From JAEZKC01 sp046538945 (GTDB taxonomy: Bacteria > Fibrobacterota > Chitinivibrionia > Chitinivibrionales > Chitinispirillaceae): a stretch of 34,969 nucleotides of DNA. The DNA lies in contig JBKHHW010000017.1 of the NCBI GenBank assembly GCA_046538945.1, positions 1-34,969 on the forward strand. Direction: 5' to 3'. Shown here one piece after another: positions 8,860 through 16,716 of the stretch. The position numbers and the translations under genes are program-made. The notes beneath the pieces are model-generated. The model did not search any database and had not been told where the DNA came from. It was given only the letters and a program-made list of their open reading frames with translations. Each line of letters starts with the position of its first letter. Positions within the stretch are counted from its first letter, which is position 1.

Positions 8860-10314
8860 TCATTTTTTGTCCGGCAGTGCAAAGTTTATTTCTGCTCCGA
8901 ACTCTGTTCCGCTATCGCTGTTACTTGCTCTTGAGAGAAAGGCCAGATGTAAATCATAGCTGAGTATCTGATTCAGAAGGGTGCCCTCAGCTCCTAAAGT
9001 GAAACCGGATGTGCGTTCGAATGCCTCGAGCAGGTTTTCCGGATGATAACGCCACTCCTGGCTTTTACCATCCCAAAGGGAAAAGGGGGTTGAAGCGTAC
9101 CGTGCCGCCCCGTTCAGGCGGTTGGAACCGTGAAGGAAATACCCGATACGGGGAGTGATCTGCAGCGGCAGGGAAATGATTTTGTGCAGGTCGCTTGACA
9201 CTCCGATGTTAAGTGAGTGCAGAGTACGTTGGGGGGGCCGGGGTTGAGTGAAAGCTTGCCCGCATTCAAGTGACTGAGAAGAAATGTGGTATTCCGTAAA
9301 GATAGCTGCATACTGCTTCGTTTCCAGATTGATACCCAGGCCAAATCTTAATCGGGACAGGCTGTAACTGGTTTCGTCAATTTCCGGTCCGAGTTTCAAA
9401 GGGTCGTTTTCTTCATGCGGAGTATACATCCGGGCGGCAGTTTTGCTCCATCCGAACAGAAATGCCGGTTTGATCTGATATTCTCCAGCTGGCAAGCGGG
9501 CCATTGTCTGCCATAGGAAGTTCAGGCTGTCGTAGATAATGGCATTCTCGTTTCCGTTTGGCATGAAGGGAGGTATCCCCTTGGAAACGTAAACGAAACG
9601 TCTGGAACAAAAGTCGAGGGACAAGTTACTTCTGACCGGGATTCGGTCTGATCCGAAATCCGCATAGCCACCGTAGGAAGGGAGGTCGGTTTGGAAAAAG
9701 CGGTCCTGATGGGAACCGGTGGGATCTGTGAGTGTGTCGATTTGAGCACTTGCTCCTCCGTGAAAGCCCAGACGCAGCAGCGGGTGGACCTGGCTTCCCA
9801 AGTCGATGCGCAGTTTGTCAAGACCCAACTTTATTCTGTTGTAACCGTCTGCCCCCCAGGTCTGTTTGCCCATTGTGCCGTAGCAGCCTAAAGATGCCTG
9901 GAAAAGAGAGGACGGAGTCTGGCCGGCCATAATGACGGCAAATCGGTGCTGGGTGAGAGAGAATACATGGGAGGAGTGATTAGATGACAGGAATTCGGGG
10001 CCGTAGGCTATTTCAAAGAAGGCTACTTTGGGCTGACCGATCCGAATCGAAGGTACTGTGAGGTAATTGCCGTTGTAGCCCGTTTGGGATATGTCGTTCC
10101 AGCTACGGTGAAGGTAGCCGCTCTGAAGTGTAAGCCGGTTTGAATCGTTTTCGAATGTGCCCAGGGGAGAGTGAGCCAGATCGAGACTGTTGTAGATTTC
10201 TGGATCGGTGAGGTAGGGGTGACTTGATGATAATCTGCTGGTCAGTGGATCTTCTTTGACACTCTGCGCTAAGAGGATCGACAGTGCGGAAAATAAAACT
10301 ATGCAGGATTTCAC
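8860..10314 (-). CDS. Predicted outer-membrane beta-barrel protein of unknown function
   Basis: 484 aa from a GTG at 10314, with AAGG 9 nt upstream. The first ~17 residues (MKSCIVLFSALSILLAQS) are a signal peptide. The rest has no long hydrophobic helix but many alternating polar/aromatic stretches (for example FRFGLGINLET, PRIGYFLHGSN, YDLHLAFLSRAS) and ends with the beta-strand-like EFGAEINFALPDKK, which fits an outer-membrane barrel. I do not recognise a family. It is followed after 55 nt by another exported protein and lies 175 nt downstream of mgtE. That 175-nt gap shows no clear terminator or promoter to me. Confidence 0.72.
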   Translation of the reverse strand: MKSCIVLFSALSILLAQSVKEDPLTSRLSSSHPYLTDPEIYNSLDLAHSPLGTFENDSNRLTLQSGYLHRSWNDISQTGYNGNYLTVPSIRIGQPKVAFFEIAYGPEFLSSNHSSHVFSLTQHRFAVIMAGQTPSSLFQASLGCYGTMGKQTWGADGYNRIKLGLDKLRIDLGSQVHPLLRLGFHGGASAQIDTLTDPTGSHQDRFFQTDLPSYGGYADFGSDRIPVRSNLSLDFCSRRFVYVSKGIPPFMPNGNENAIIYDSLNFLWQTMARLPAGEYQIKPAFLFGWSKTAARMYTPHEENDPLKLGPEIDETSYSLSRLRFGLGINLETKQYAAIFTEYHISSQSLECGQAFTQPRPPQRTLHSLNIGVSSDLHKIISLPLQITPRIGYFLHGSNRLNGAARYASTPFSLWDGKSQEWRYHPENLLEAFERTSGFTLGAEGTLLNQILSYDLHLAFLSRASNSDSGTEFGAEINFALPDKK

Positions 10315-10489
10315 GTTGACTTACCTTGGATAGAGTTGGATGTCTAATAAGGACAAAATAGTTACCGCGCGTTGGTCTGGAGGTAATCGGTTGAGATTCG
10401 ATACGGGTGAAACGAATTGGGCGCCTGGCCGGAAAGCTGGTGAAGAGGTAGTCCGTCCCCGCGGAGCAAGGCTAGCCACTTTGTTAAGT

Positions 10490-11848
10490 TTAAGACAGCA
10501 CCTGAGTGGCAATGGAGAAGTAGATGACGACTCCGCTCACGTCCGCGATGCTTGTGACCAGAGGGGCGCTGGCGGTTGCAGGGTCTTTGCCGACTTTCCT
10601 GAGAATGAAAGGAAGAAGCAGTCCAACAAGGCTGCCTGTGACTACTATAAGGAACATGGAGGTGGCAACTATCACTCCTATTTGCAATCCTGCACGGAAG
10701 AAGCCCACCAGGGAAACGGCGACTCCCATGGTCAATCCCAGTGTTGTGGAAACGAGCATCTCTTTGCCCAGCATGCGCCACCAGTCGTTCATCTTCACGT
10801 CTCCGGTGGCCAGTGCTCTTACCATGAGGGTGGCTGCCTGCGCTCCGGCGTTCCCACCGCTTGCGATAAGCAGGGGCAGAAAGAAGACCAGAGCAACCGC
10901 CGAAGAGATGATGTTTTCAAAAAGAGCGATTCCTGCTCCTGAGAGGATGTTCACGAAAACGAGCAGAACCAGCCACACGATCCTGCGGCGGAAAAGAAGT
11001 GACACCGTGGCATCCCGCAGACTTTCTATGGGTCCCTCACCGTGAGTTTCCACACTCACACCACCGAGTCTGTGGAAGTCTTCGGTGACTTCCACATCCG
11101 CAACATCCATGAGGTCGTCGATGGTCACGATTCCCAGGAGAACGCCGATGGAGTCAACGACCGGAAGGGCCAGGTAGTTGTATTTTTTAATCATCGAGAC
11201 CGCTTCTTCCTGGTCACTGTAGGCGCTTATGGATACGAATGAACGGTCCATCACCGATTCAACCGGTGTTTCGGGTGAGGCGAGTATGAGATGACGCAGC
11301 TGGATGTCATCCAGAAGCTTCCCTTCCGCATCGACAACGTACACTACATTTATGGTTTCGCTGTCCCGTCCCATTTTCCTTATGTGTTCCAGTGCCTGCT
11401 TCACTTTCCATTCGGCCCGAATGTCAACGAAGTTGGGGGTCATAACGCGCCCGACACTGCCGTCGGGATACCCCAGAAGCTGCTGGGTTTCCTTGAGGTC
11501 TTCAGGGGAAAGCAGTCCGATGAGTTTGCGGGAGACTTCCGCAGGGAGCTCCTCCATCAGGGCGGTTCGGTCATCGGGGCTCAGGTCGGCCAGAAGGCGC
11601 CGGATTTCCTGGTTTGTCAGATCCTTGAGAAGTTCGTCCTGAAGAAGGGGGCTGAGTTCGGAGAAGACTTCCGCGGAAAACCGGCGTGGCAGAAAGCGCA
11701 GCAGCAGAACCCGTTCGGGACTTTCAAGCGACTGGATGAGATCGGCGACTTCCGCCGGTGGCCAGATGATGAGTGCCTGGCGCAGATCGGCCCATTTCCG
11801 TTCCCTGACGAGCTGGATGATTTCTGGTGTGAGAAGTTCCTTGAGCAT
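10490..11848 (-). CDS. mgtE: Magnesium transporter MgtE
   Basis: 452 aa, normal length for MgtE. The cytoplasmic N domain (about 1-125) carries the repeated LSPDDRTALMEELP-type helices. A CBS pair follows (about 130-255; GRVMTPNFVDI, VESVMDRSFVSIS, YNYLALPVVD, LLGIVTIDDLMDV). After the plug helix comes the membrane domain (about 275-450) with SGGNAGAQAATL and PLVTSIADVSGVVIYF. MgtE is a homodimeric Mg2+ channel in the inner membrane; the N and CBS domains sense cytoplasmic Mg2+ and close it. The ATG is preceded by GGGAGAG. The leader appears far too short for an M-box riboswitch, so regulation is probably by protein gating or a transcription factor. Confidence 0.95.
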   Translation of the reverse strand: MLKELLTPEIIQLVRERKWADLRQALIIWPPAEVADLIQSLESPERVLLLRFLPRRFSAEVFSELSPLLQDELLKDLTNQEIRRLLADLSPDDRTALMEELPAEVSRKLIGLLSPEDLKETQQLLGYPDGSVGRVMTPNFVDIRAEWKVKQALEHIRKMGRDSETINVVYVVDAEGKLLDDIQLRHLILASPETPVESVMDRSFVSISAYSDQEEAVSMIKKYNYLALPVVDSIGVLLGIVTIDDLMDVADVEVTEDFHRLGGVSVETHGEGPIESLRDATVSLLFRRRIVWLVLLVFVNILSGAGIALFENIISSAVALVFFLPLLIASGGNAGAQAATLMVRALATGDVKMNDWWRMLGKEMLVSTTLGLTMGVAVSLVGFFRAGLQIGVIVATSMFLIVVTGSLVGLLLPFILRKVGKDPATASAPLVTSIADVSGVVIYFSIATQVLS

Positions 11849-11876
11849 TACTCTCTCCCGGACCGATGACGCAAAG

Positions 11877-11882
11877 AGTATA
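11877..11882 (-). promoter_or_regulatory. Candidate -10 box for mgtE
   Basis: TATACT on the minus strand lies about 30 nt upstream of the mgtE ATG. The best -35 candidate (TTATGA, 18 nt further) is poor, so this is a weak call. Confidence 0.3.
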
Positions 11883-12028
11883 AAACTACCTTATTACATA
11901 TCATAAAGAAAGGAAAAGCGGAAGGTGACAGCAGTCGTCCGCATTTTTCCGCTTCCGCAATACCGGAGATGTTTGGTCGTTTGATGAATTGTGAGTTTTC
12001 CGTGAAAACGGTGTCAATTCCTTTTTTA

Positions 12029-12058
12029 TTGATCCTTTGTACACGTTCTATATATATT
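12029..12058 (+). promoter_or_regulatory. Candidate promoter for the CsgG-like gene
   Basis: TTGATC (12029-12034), an 18-nt spacer, then TATATT (12053-12058), in an A/T-rich stretch. This would give a leader of roughly 85 nt. The repeated TA steps make the exact -10 uncertain. Confidence 0.4.
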
Positions 12059-12149
12059 TTTGCAGCGGATAAAAGAGCTTTTCAGGTATCCGGCTGGTAG
12101 GGTCTGGTATCAGAATATATCCATATCACACACATTGGAGGGGCGAATC

Positions 12150-13100
12150 ATGAAAACCACAATCGCAGCAGCTCTTTGTGCGCTTACCCTGTTTGGGACA
12201 GCGGGGTTTGCAAAAGAACCTGACGGTCTGAAGAAGAGAATTGCAGTCTTCACATTTGAGGACAAATCCGACCACAAGGTCCGCTGGTGGAACCATGGGC
12301 AGAGCGTGGGTGAGGGGATGGCGGATATGCTTATCACTGCTTTGGTGAAAGAGGGCAGGTACCGCATAATGGAAAGATCAAAGATCGATGAGATTATGAA
12401 GGAGCAGGCCCTGGGTGCTTCCGGTGCGGTAACTCCTGAAACCGCGGCTAAGATGGGTTCTTTGCTGGGTGTGGAACTGGCCGTTGTAGGGTCGGTGACG
12501 GAATTCGGCTACAAGGAAAGCAAAACAGGCGGCTCCATCGGAGGTTTTGCTGCCAAAGCTCTGGGGATGGGCCGCGGGGTGGGCGCTTCTGTCAATTCAG
12601 TCAGTGCTGTTGTGGGTATCGATATCCGTTTTGTGGACGTCTCCTCAGGTGAAATTCTCGCCGCGGAATCTGTTAACAAAAAGAAATCAAGCAAAGGTCT
12701 CTCGTTCAGTACTGCTACGCTCGATTTCGAAAACGAAAAGAAGTTCGATGAATCTGTTGTGGGTAAAGCTACTCGTGCCGCGATCAACGAGATGGTTGAG
12801 AAGATCGGCAAACAGATGGGTAATGTTCGCTGGAGCGGAAGAGTCATCAAGGCAAGCGGCAATTCTGTCATTATCAATGCCGGATCGGCAGTCGGTGTGA
12901 AGGCCGGTGACGAACTGCTGGTCTACCAGAAGGGCGAGGAGCTTATCGATCCTGAAACAGGGATCAGCCTGGGAAGCGAGGAGGCTCAGATAGGTAAGAT
13001 CAAGGTCAGATCGGATATGGCAAACGGTAAAGCTGCCAAATGTGATCTAATCGAAGGCAGTGGCGGCAAGAACGGGGATCTGGTAAAGTATCCCAAATAA
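12150..13100 (+). CDS. CsgG/HfaB-family protein with C-terminal FlgT-like domain
   Basis: 316 aa from the ATG at 12150, preceded by GGAGGGG; the extra N-terminal codons to 12060 are non-coding leader. A signal peptide ends in GTAGFA-KEP, with no lipobox cysteine, unlike E. coli CsgG. The CsgG-type domain covers about 30-230: RIAVFTFEDKS, GEGMADMLITALVKEGRYRIMERSKIDEI, LGVELAVVGSVTEFG, VGIDIRFVDVSSGEIL. A second domain (about 235-316; SGRVIKASGNSVIINAG, VGVKAGDELLVY, IGKIKV) resembles the C-terminal domain of FlgT. Family members sit at the outer membrane and either form the curli secretion channel or act as envelope or flagellar-associated lipoproteins. No curli genes are nearby, so the role is unclear. 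Confidence 0.85.
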   Translation: MKTTIAAALCALTLFGTAGFAKEPDGLKKRIAVFTFEDKSDHKVRWWNHGQSVGEGMADMLITALVKEGRYRIMERSKIDEIMKEQALGASGAVTPETAAKMGSLLGVELAVVGSVTEFGYKESKTGGSIGGFAAKALGMGRGVGASVNSVSAVVGIDIRFVDVSSGEILAAESVNKKKSSKGLSFSTATLDFENEKKFDESVVGKATRAAINEMVEKIGKQMGNVRWSGRVIKASGNSVIINAGSAVGVKAGDELLVYQKGEELIDPETGISLGSEEAQIGKIKVRSDMANGKAAKCDLIEGSGGKNGDLVKYPK

Positions 13101-13128
13101 AGCATCCCGGCCTCAGGTTTCCGCAATG

Positions 13129-13155
13129 CAGCCCTCTGAGTAGCTTAGGGGGCTG
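13129..13155 (+). terminator. Terminator hairpin after the CsgG-like gene
   Basis: A 12-bp stem (13129-13140 with 13144-13155, two G-U pairs) and a 3-nt TAG loop, followed by TTACTTTC. It fills the gap between two convergent genes. The U-tract is short. The stem abuts the stop codon of the opposing HipA-like gene at 13156, so it may serve both directions. Confidence 0.6.
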
Positions 13156-14004
13156 TTACTTTCGGTCAGTTCTCAAAAGATTGTGCCTTCTAAGAAAATC
13201 CTCTCTGTTTTGTACTCTTTTCTGTTTCATACTCCATTCTGCTTCAAGCGGTATTTCTTTCAGTAAATCCAGGCGTCGTCTGAGAATGTTCTGCGGCCGT
13301 GTCAATAACTTCTGAAGGCCAAAAACCAGTTCCTCTTTTAGTTTTTCCGGAGTCTGTACGCATGAACGCCAGTTCTCGGGAATGTCTCGGGTTATTTTGT
13401 ACAGAATGTCTGAATTAACCTCTGTTCCAGACAAACTGCCTGGTTCAGGGTTGTAGAAGGGGTGTCTTCTGATGATGGGCAGACATCCCTCTTCGGACAG
13501 AACTTCTCCGACAACCAGATTGCGTATCTCAGCGGAGGCGGAAAAGTCTATACAGTAGATCTGATTGGCGCTGCAGAGCATGTTCGGGTTGCGATCAGTC
13601 CGGTCGATGTTAAGCAATAATAGATCAAACAGAAATATTCTGTTTTTCAGTTCAGGGCTGATTTCGCAATATTTGCCTGTACAGTATTCTTCTGCATTCT
13701 CCAGATATTTCAGTCCGAGGTTCAACCCCTGATTTCTGAAAATGAGTTCTCTTAATTCACTGTCTGTCACCTGTTCTGAAAGATCCGAAGGGACTTCTAT
13801 AAGAGAGAAGTCGGGAACTGGGATTTCAAGTGCTTCTGCAAGGTTGAGGCAGATCCAGTCGGAGAGACATTCCACCGGTCCCTCTCCGGTTTCAAACCAT
13901 TTGACGACATACAAATCCTCTGCTTCGGTCTGTATCAGCACGGGGAGAGAGGACCCGTTGCGGAATTCTCTGAGTAGCTTGACAGCCTTCATCGGCATGG
14001 ACAC
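13156..14004 (-). CDS. HipA-like kinase (HipA_2-type)
   Basis: 282 aa from a GTG at 14004, chosen because AAAAGGA lies 6 nt upstream; a longer frame to 14067 would overlap the preceding gene by 40 nt. The layout is that of the compact HipA-related kinases: REFRNGSSLPVLIQTEAEDLYV then VVKW with ATP-site K35, ICLNLAEALEIPVPDFSLIEV, the catalytic loop NIDRTDRNPN (D134, D137, N141) and the metal-binding IDFS (D153). HipA proper phosphorylates glutamyl-tRNA synthetase and is held by HipB; this shorter family lacks the HipA N-terminal domain and its targets are largely unknown. No HipB-like DNA-binding partner is present. It is third in an operon with an acetyltransferase and a lipoprotein. Confidence 0.75.
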   Translation of the reverse strand: MSMPMKAVKLLREFRNGSSLPVLIQTEAEDLYVVKWFETGEGPVECLSDWICLNLAEALEIPVPDFSLIEVPSDLSEQVTDSELRELIFRNQGLNLGLKYLENAEEYCTGKYCEISPELKNRIFLFDLLLLNIDRTDRNPNMLCSANQIYCIDFSASAEIRNLVVGEVLSEEGCLPIIRRHPFYNPEPGSLSGTEVNSDILYKITRDIPENWRSCVQTPEKLKEELVFGLQKLLTRPQNILRRRLDLLKEIPLEAEWSMKQKRVQNREDFLRRHNLLRTDRK

Positions 14005-14027
14005 ATTCTGTCCTTTTTGTGCTGAGC

Positions 14028-14528
14028 TCAGTTCTTCCACTGGGAAAACCAGGTGTAGGTCACCCATTTGTCGTCTCTTTTAATGGTTTTGTCCAGAGTG
14101 TAGCCGTTTACTGTTTCGCCCAGCTGGTCCAGTTTGGCTTGTGCAGCTTTCCTGTCACCTGAATAGAAGATGAAATCGCATTTCCGGTCTGTTTTGATCA
14201 CTGCTGCGAAAACAGTCGTTTTCTCCTCCACCAGTTCTTTTTCCAGCTTTCTTTGGAGCTTTTCCAGTTGCGGCTCTTCCATTTCACCGGGCAGACCGTT
14301 TTCCATGGGGCTCTCAACGGGGACACTTATCGCCACCTGGTAGTTGAAGGCAGGGTTTCCCACAACCGGTTCAAGTCCCCTGTTGATTTCAATGTCAACC
14401 GGTTTTTTGATGTACTCTCCGAGCAGTTTCTCCCACTTCGTACTGTAATCCGGGATCGAACTCTTGTCCGGCTTGCTGCTGCAGCCGAAAACAAGAAATA
14501 TACTTGCCACTAATATTGTTCTTTTCAT
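14028..14528 (-). CDS. Lipoprotein with DUF695-like C-terminal domain
   Basis: 166 aa from the ATG at 14528, which has AGGAG upstream. The N-terminus MKRTILVASIFLVFGCSSK is a lipoprotein signal with lipobox VFGC, so the mature protein is predicted to be acylated and membrane-anchored. A Lys/Glu-rich helical segment follows (around 95-115). The C-terminal half has DFIFYSGDRKAAQAKLDQLG and ends DKWVTYTWFSQW, which resembles the DUF695 fold (function unknown). The family call is by eye. It lies 24 nt upstream of the HipA-like kinase and 62 nt downstream of the acetyltransferase on the same strand. Confidence 0.7.
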   Translation of the reverse strand: MKRTILVASIFLVFGCSSKPDKSSIPDYSTKWEKLLGEYIKKPVDIEINRGLEPVVGNPAFNYQVAISVPVESPMENGLPGEMEEPQLEKLQRKLEKELVEEKTTVFAAVIKTDRKCDFIFYSGDRKAAQAKLDQLGETVNGYTLDKTIKRDDKWVTYTWFSQWKN

Positions 14529-14590
14529 CTTTCTCCTCTTCCGAATCGGGAATGGGTGTTGATTATACACTGAATGAATTCCGGACCCGG

Positions 14591-15070
14591 TCAGATTGAC
14601 TTGGAAAAAACACAGGTCCGCTCGGACTCTTCGTATTCAAGATGTTTGCAGAATTCGTGAATCTTTTCATTCTGAATTCTCGGACTGACAACAATCTGCT
14701 TGAACCCTTTTTCCCTTGCCCACTCTTCAGCCGCTGAGACAAGCTTTCGGCCGATACTTTTTTTCCTCAGGTTCTCATCAACCAGAATCGCCCGCAGTTC
14801 AACAAAGGGATTCTTTTCAAGAGAGATCACCTCTGAGATGTGGGCGTAACCCACGAGGGCGCCGTCCTCATTTTCCGCAACCAGGATTTCGGCATTTCTG
14901 GTTGTCTTCACATCAATGATTCTTTCCTCGATGTGTTCTTTCGGGAGTTCTTCTTTCAAATCGTCCCACTGGGCCATGAGTTCCGCGAGTGCGCAGATGT
15001 CGGTATCATCGAGTTCTACGGGTCTGATCTTCAGTTTTTCAGCGGATGAGTGAAGGCTTATTCTGATCAT
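14591..15070 (-). CDS. GNAT-family N-acetyltransferase
   Basis: 159 aa. The GNAT fold is visible: an N-terminal strand and helix (KIRPVELDDTDICALAELMAQW), a central strand pair (AEILVAENEDGALVGYAHISEV), then VELRAILVDENLRKKSIGRKLVSAAEEWA, where RKKSIGRK is the acetyl-CoA pyrophosphate-binding loop, and a late strand QIVVSPRI before NEKIHEFCKHLEYEE. The enzyme would transfer an acetyl group from acetyl-CoA to an amine; the substrate is not predictable. The close match to Q/RxxGxG/A is good at the Gly. It is the first gene behind a near-consensus promoter, so it leads the operon with the lipoprotein and HipA-like kinase. Confidence 0.85.
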   Translation of the reverse strand: MIRISLHSSAEKLKIRPVELDDTDICALAELMAQWDDLKEELPKEHIEERIIDVKTTRNAEILVAENEDGALVGYAHISEVISLEKNPFVELRAILVDENLRKKSIGRKLVSAAEEWAREKGFKQIVVSPRIQNEKIHEFCKHLEYEESERTCVFSKSI

Positions 15071-15108
15071 TACTTCTGTTCCGAATCAGTGAGGTACAAA
15101 TCTCCTAG

Positions 15109-15137
15109 ATTATATAATAGAACTGCTATAAATTCAA
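15109..15137 (-). promoter_or_regulatory. Near-consensus sigma-70 promoter for the acetyltransferase operon
   Basis: Minus strand TTGAAT (15137-15132), a 17-nt spacer, and a perfect TATAAT (15114-15109), about 40 nt upstream of the acetyltransferase ATG. It is the strongest promoter-like sequence I see in the window and implies substantial basal expression. Confidence 0.68.
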
Positions 15138-15139
15138 AT

Positions 15140-15155
15140 AAAGCTGTTGAGCTTT
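15140..15155 (-). terminator. Weak hairpin after lysA
   Basis: On the minus strand AAAGCT and AGCTTT pair around a 4-nt loop, followed by ATTTGAATTT. With only 6 bp it is a marginal terminator for lysA, immediately upstream of the next promoter. Confidence 0.3.
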
Positions 15156-15164
15156 GTCCGATGC

Positions 15165-16442
15165 TCAGGAAAACGGAGGAAAACCGCGTTTCAGATCCTC
15201 CAGAGAATCCCGCCTCCTGATGAGAATATCTTCACCACTCTCTGAAATGAGCACCTCGGCGGGACGCAGTCGGCTGTTGTAGTTTGAGGCCATCACCATT
15301 CCATAGGCTCCTGAGTCGAGAACTCCCAGAACGTCGCCTTCCTGAAGCGGCGGCAGCAGCCGGTCGTCTGCCACAATATCCCCTGTTTCACATATATTGC
15401 CCACAATGGTCACGGGTACCTTGTCTGCATGAGGCCTGGGCTTTGCTCCGTAAACTTCAATATCATGATGAGAGTCGTACATGGCGGGTCTGACAAGGAC
15501 GTTGAAACCGATATCCGTTCCGACGTATGTTTTACCCCCGTTTTTCTTGATCGCGTTGACCTGCCCCAGAAGAATCCCGAACTCGGCGCTGATGTACCGG
15601 CCCGGTTCAACTTTGACCGTGATTTCACGTCCCGTCTTTTCCACCCACTCTTTAACCAAACGGTCGAGGCGTTCACCGGAAACTTTCAGATCAAGGCGCT
15701 TCTCACCCTCTTCCTTGCGGTACGGAACACCAAATCCACCTCCGAAATCCACAAATTCCACCTCCGGAAACAGCTCCGCGTATGAGAGCAGGAACCGTGC
15801 GGCATTAACGTATGCATCGCTGTCCATGAAAAGCGAACCGACGTGCTGATTGAGTCCGACCAGCTGAAGGGAGTTCTCCCTGAGTATGGCTTTGAGATCA
15901 TTGGTCATTAAAGGGTCGATTCCGAATTTGGTTTTGGTGCCCGCGGTTATCACCTTCTCGTGATGTCCTGCGCCAATTCCGGGGTTCATTCTTACCGCGA
16001 CCTTCCCTCCCGGGTTGAGTTTTCCGTAGCGTCTGAGCTGAGAAAGGGAATCCACACTCACAAGAACACCCTCTTCTATGGCATATCGGAACTCATCATC
16101 GGATACGTTGTTGGGTATGAAGAATATGTCTTGTGGAGAAAAACCGGCCTGAAGTTCCAGGTACAGTTCACCGGGAGACATGGCATCGACGGTCAGCCCC
16201 TCCTCCCGCACAATCTGAAGCACTTTCAGATTTGTGTTGGCTTTTGCGGAGTAGTTTGCTCCGAAACGGGGGTAGGAGAGAAGGTTTTTGATTTCCCGGC
16301 ACCTGGTGCGCAGAATGCCTTCGTTGTAGACGTAAAGGGGGCTTCCGTACTTTTCCAGAAGGGAAAACGGTGAGTTGTCGCCGAAGAAATTTATGTCTTT
16401 TGTCCAGATGTGGTGTATGTGGGACCAGTTGTCTTGTAACAT
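15165..16442 (-). CDS. lysA: Diaminopimelate decarboxylase
   Basis: 425 aa from the ATG at 16442, with GGGA 7 nt upstream. An upstream in-frame TTG at 16556 would add 38 residues but has no ribosome-binding site. It is a PLP-dependent fold type III decarboxylase that makes L-lysine from meso-diaminopimelate. PLP lysine K67 lies in YSAKANTN. Other motifs are NQHVGS, DFGGGFGVPY, the substrate and phosphate site VEPGRYISAEFG, the catalytic CETGD with C351, and the C-terminal SGAYGMVMASNYNSRLRP. The 274-nt gap upstream, to the end of nrdJ, shows no gene. I looked for a lysine riboswitch there and did not find its conserved motifs. Confidence 0.95.
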   Translation of the reverse strand: MLQDNWSHIHHIWTKDINFFGDNSPFSLLEKYGSPLYVYNEGILRTRCREIKNLLSYPRFGANYSAKANTNLKVLQIVREEGLTVDAMSPGELYLELQAGFSPQDIFFIPNNVSDDEFRYAIEEGVLVSVDSLSQLRRYGKLNPGGKVAVRMNPGIGAGHHEKVITAGTKTKFGIDPLMTNDLKAILRENSLQLVGLNQHVGSLFMDSDAYVNAARFLLSYAELFPEVEFVDFGGGFGVPYRKEEGEKRLDLKVSGERLDRLVKEWVEKTGREITVKVEPGRYISAEFGILLGQVNAIKKNGGKTYVGTDIGFNVLVRPAMYDSHHDIEVYGAKPRPHADKVPVTIVGNICETGDIVADDRLLPPLQEGDVLGVLDSGAYGMVMASNYNSRLRPAEVLISESGEDILIRRRDSLEDLKRGFPPFS

Positions 16443-16716
16443 ATCGCTTTCCCGGTATTCGTTCGATTTTTGCACGGATGCGCAATCGATGCTTTTGAGT
16501 CTGCTGTTTCGGTGATCTTGGAAAAGGTTCAGTTCCAGCGCACAGTCCCTTTTCAAGCTGCATTACATGCAGAACGGATTCAACATCACTAATATAATGA
16601 AAAACGATGAAGCAAGCGACCCCACGTGGATTTTTTCAGAGGTGAGGTCTTATAATTCATTTCCCAGGGAGAGGTTTTTCATCAAGCCGGAAAAAATTTC
16701 ACCCTGTATTCAATCC

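Larger units (their letters stand above)
11849..12149. other. Divergent intergenic region between mgtE and the CsgG-like gene
   Basis: About 300 nt without a gene. It carries the candidate promoters listed for both flanking genes and an 8-bp inverted repeat (AAGCGGAA at 11916-11923, TTCCGCTT at 11947-11954) with a 23-nt loop. There is no U-tract, so a regulator-binding site is as likely as RNA structure. A second TTCCGC overlaps the right arm. I see no RNA gene here. Confidence 0.4.

Noticed and set aside
11849..11876. M-box magnesium riboswitch for mgtE
   Set aside because: The likely leader is under 30 nt, far too short for the roughly 160-nt M-box.
16443..16716. Lysine riboswitch upstream of lysA
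   Set aside because: The conserved core motifs were not found on the coding strand, and there is no clear promoter or terminator pair.
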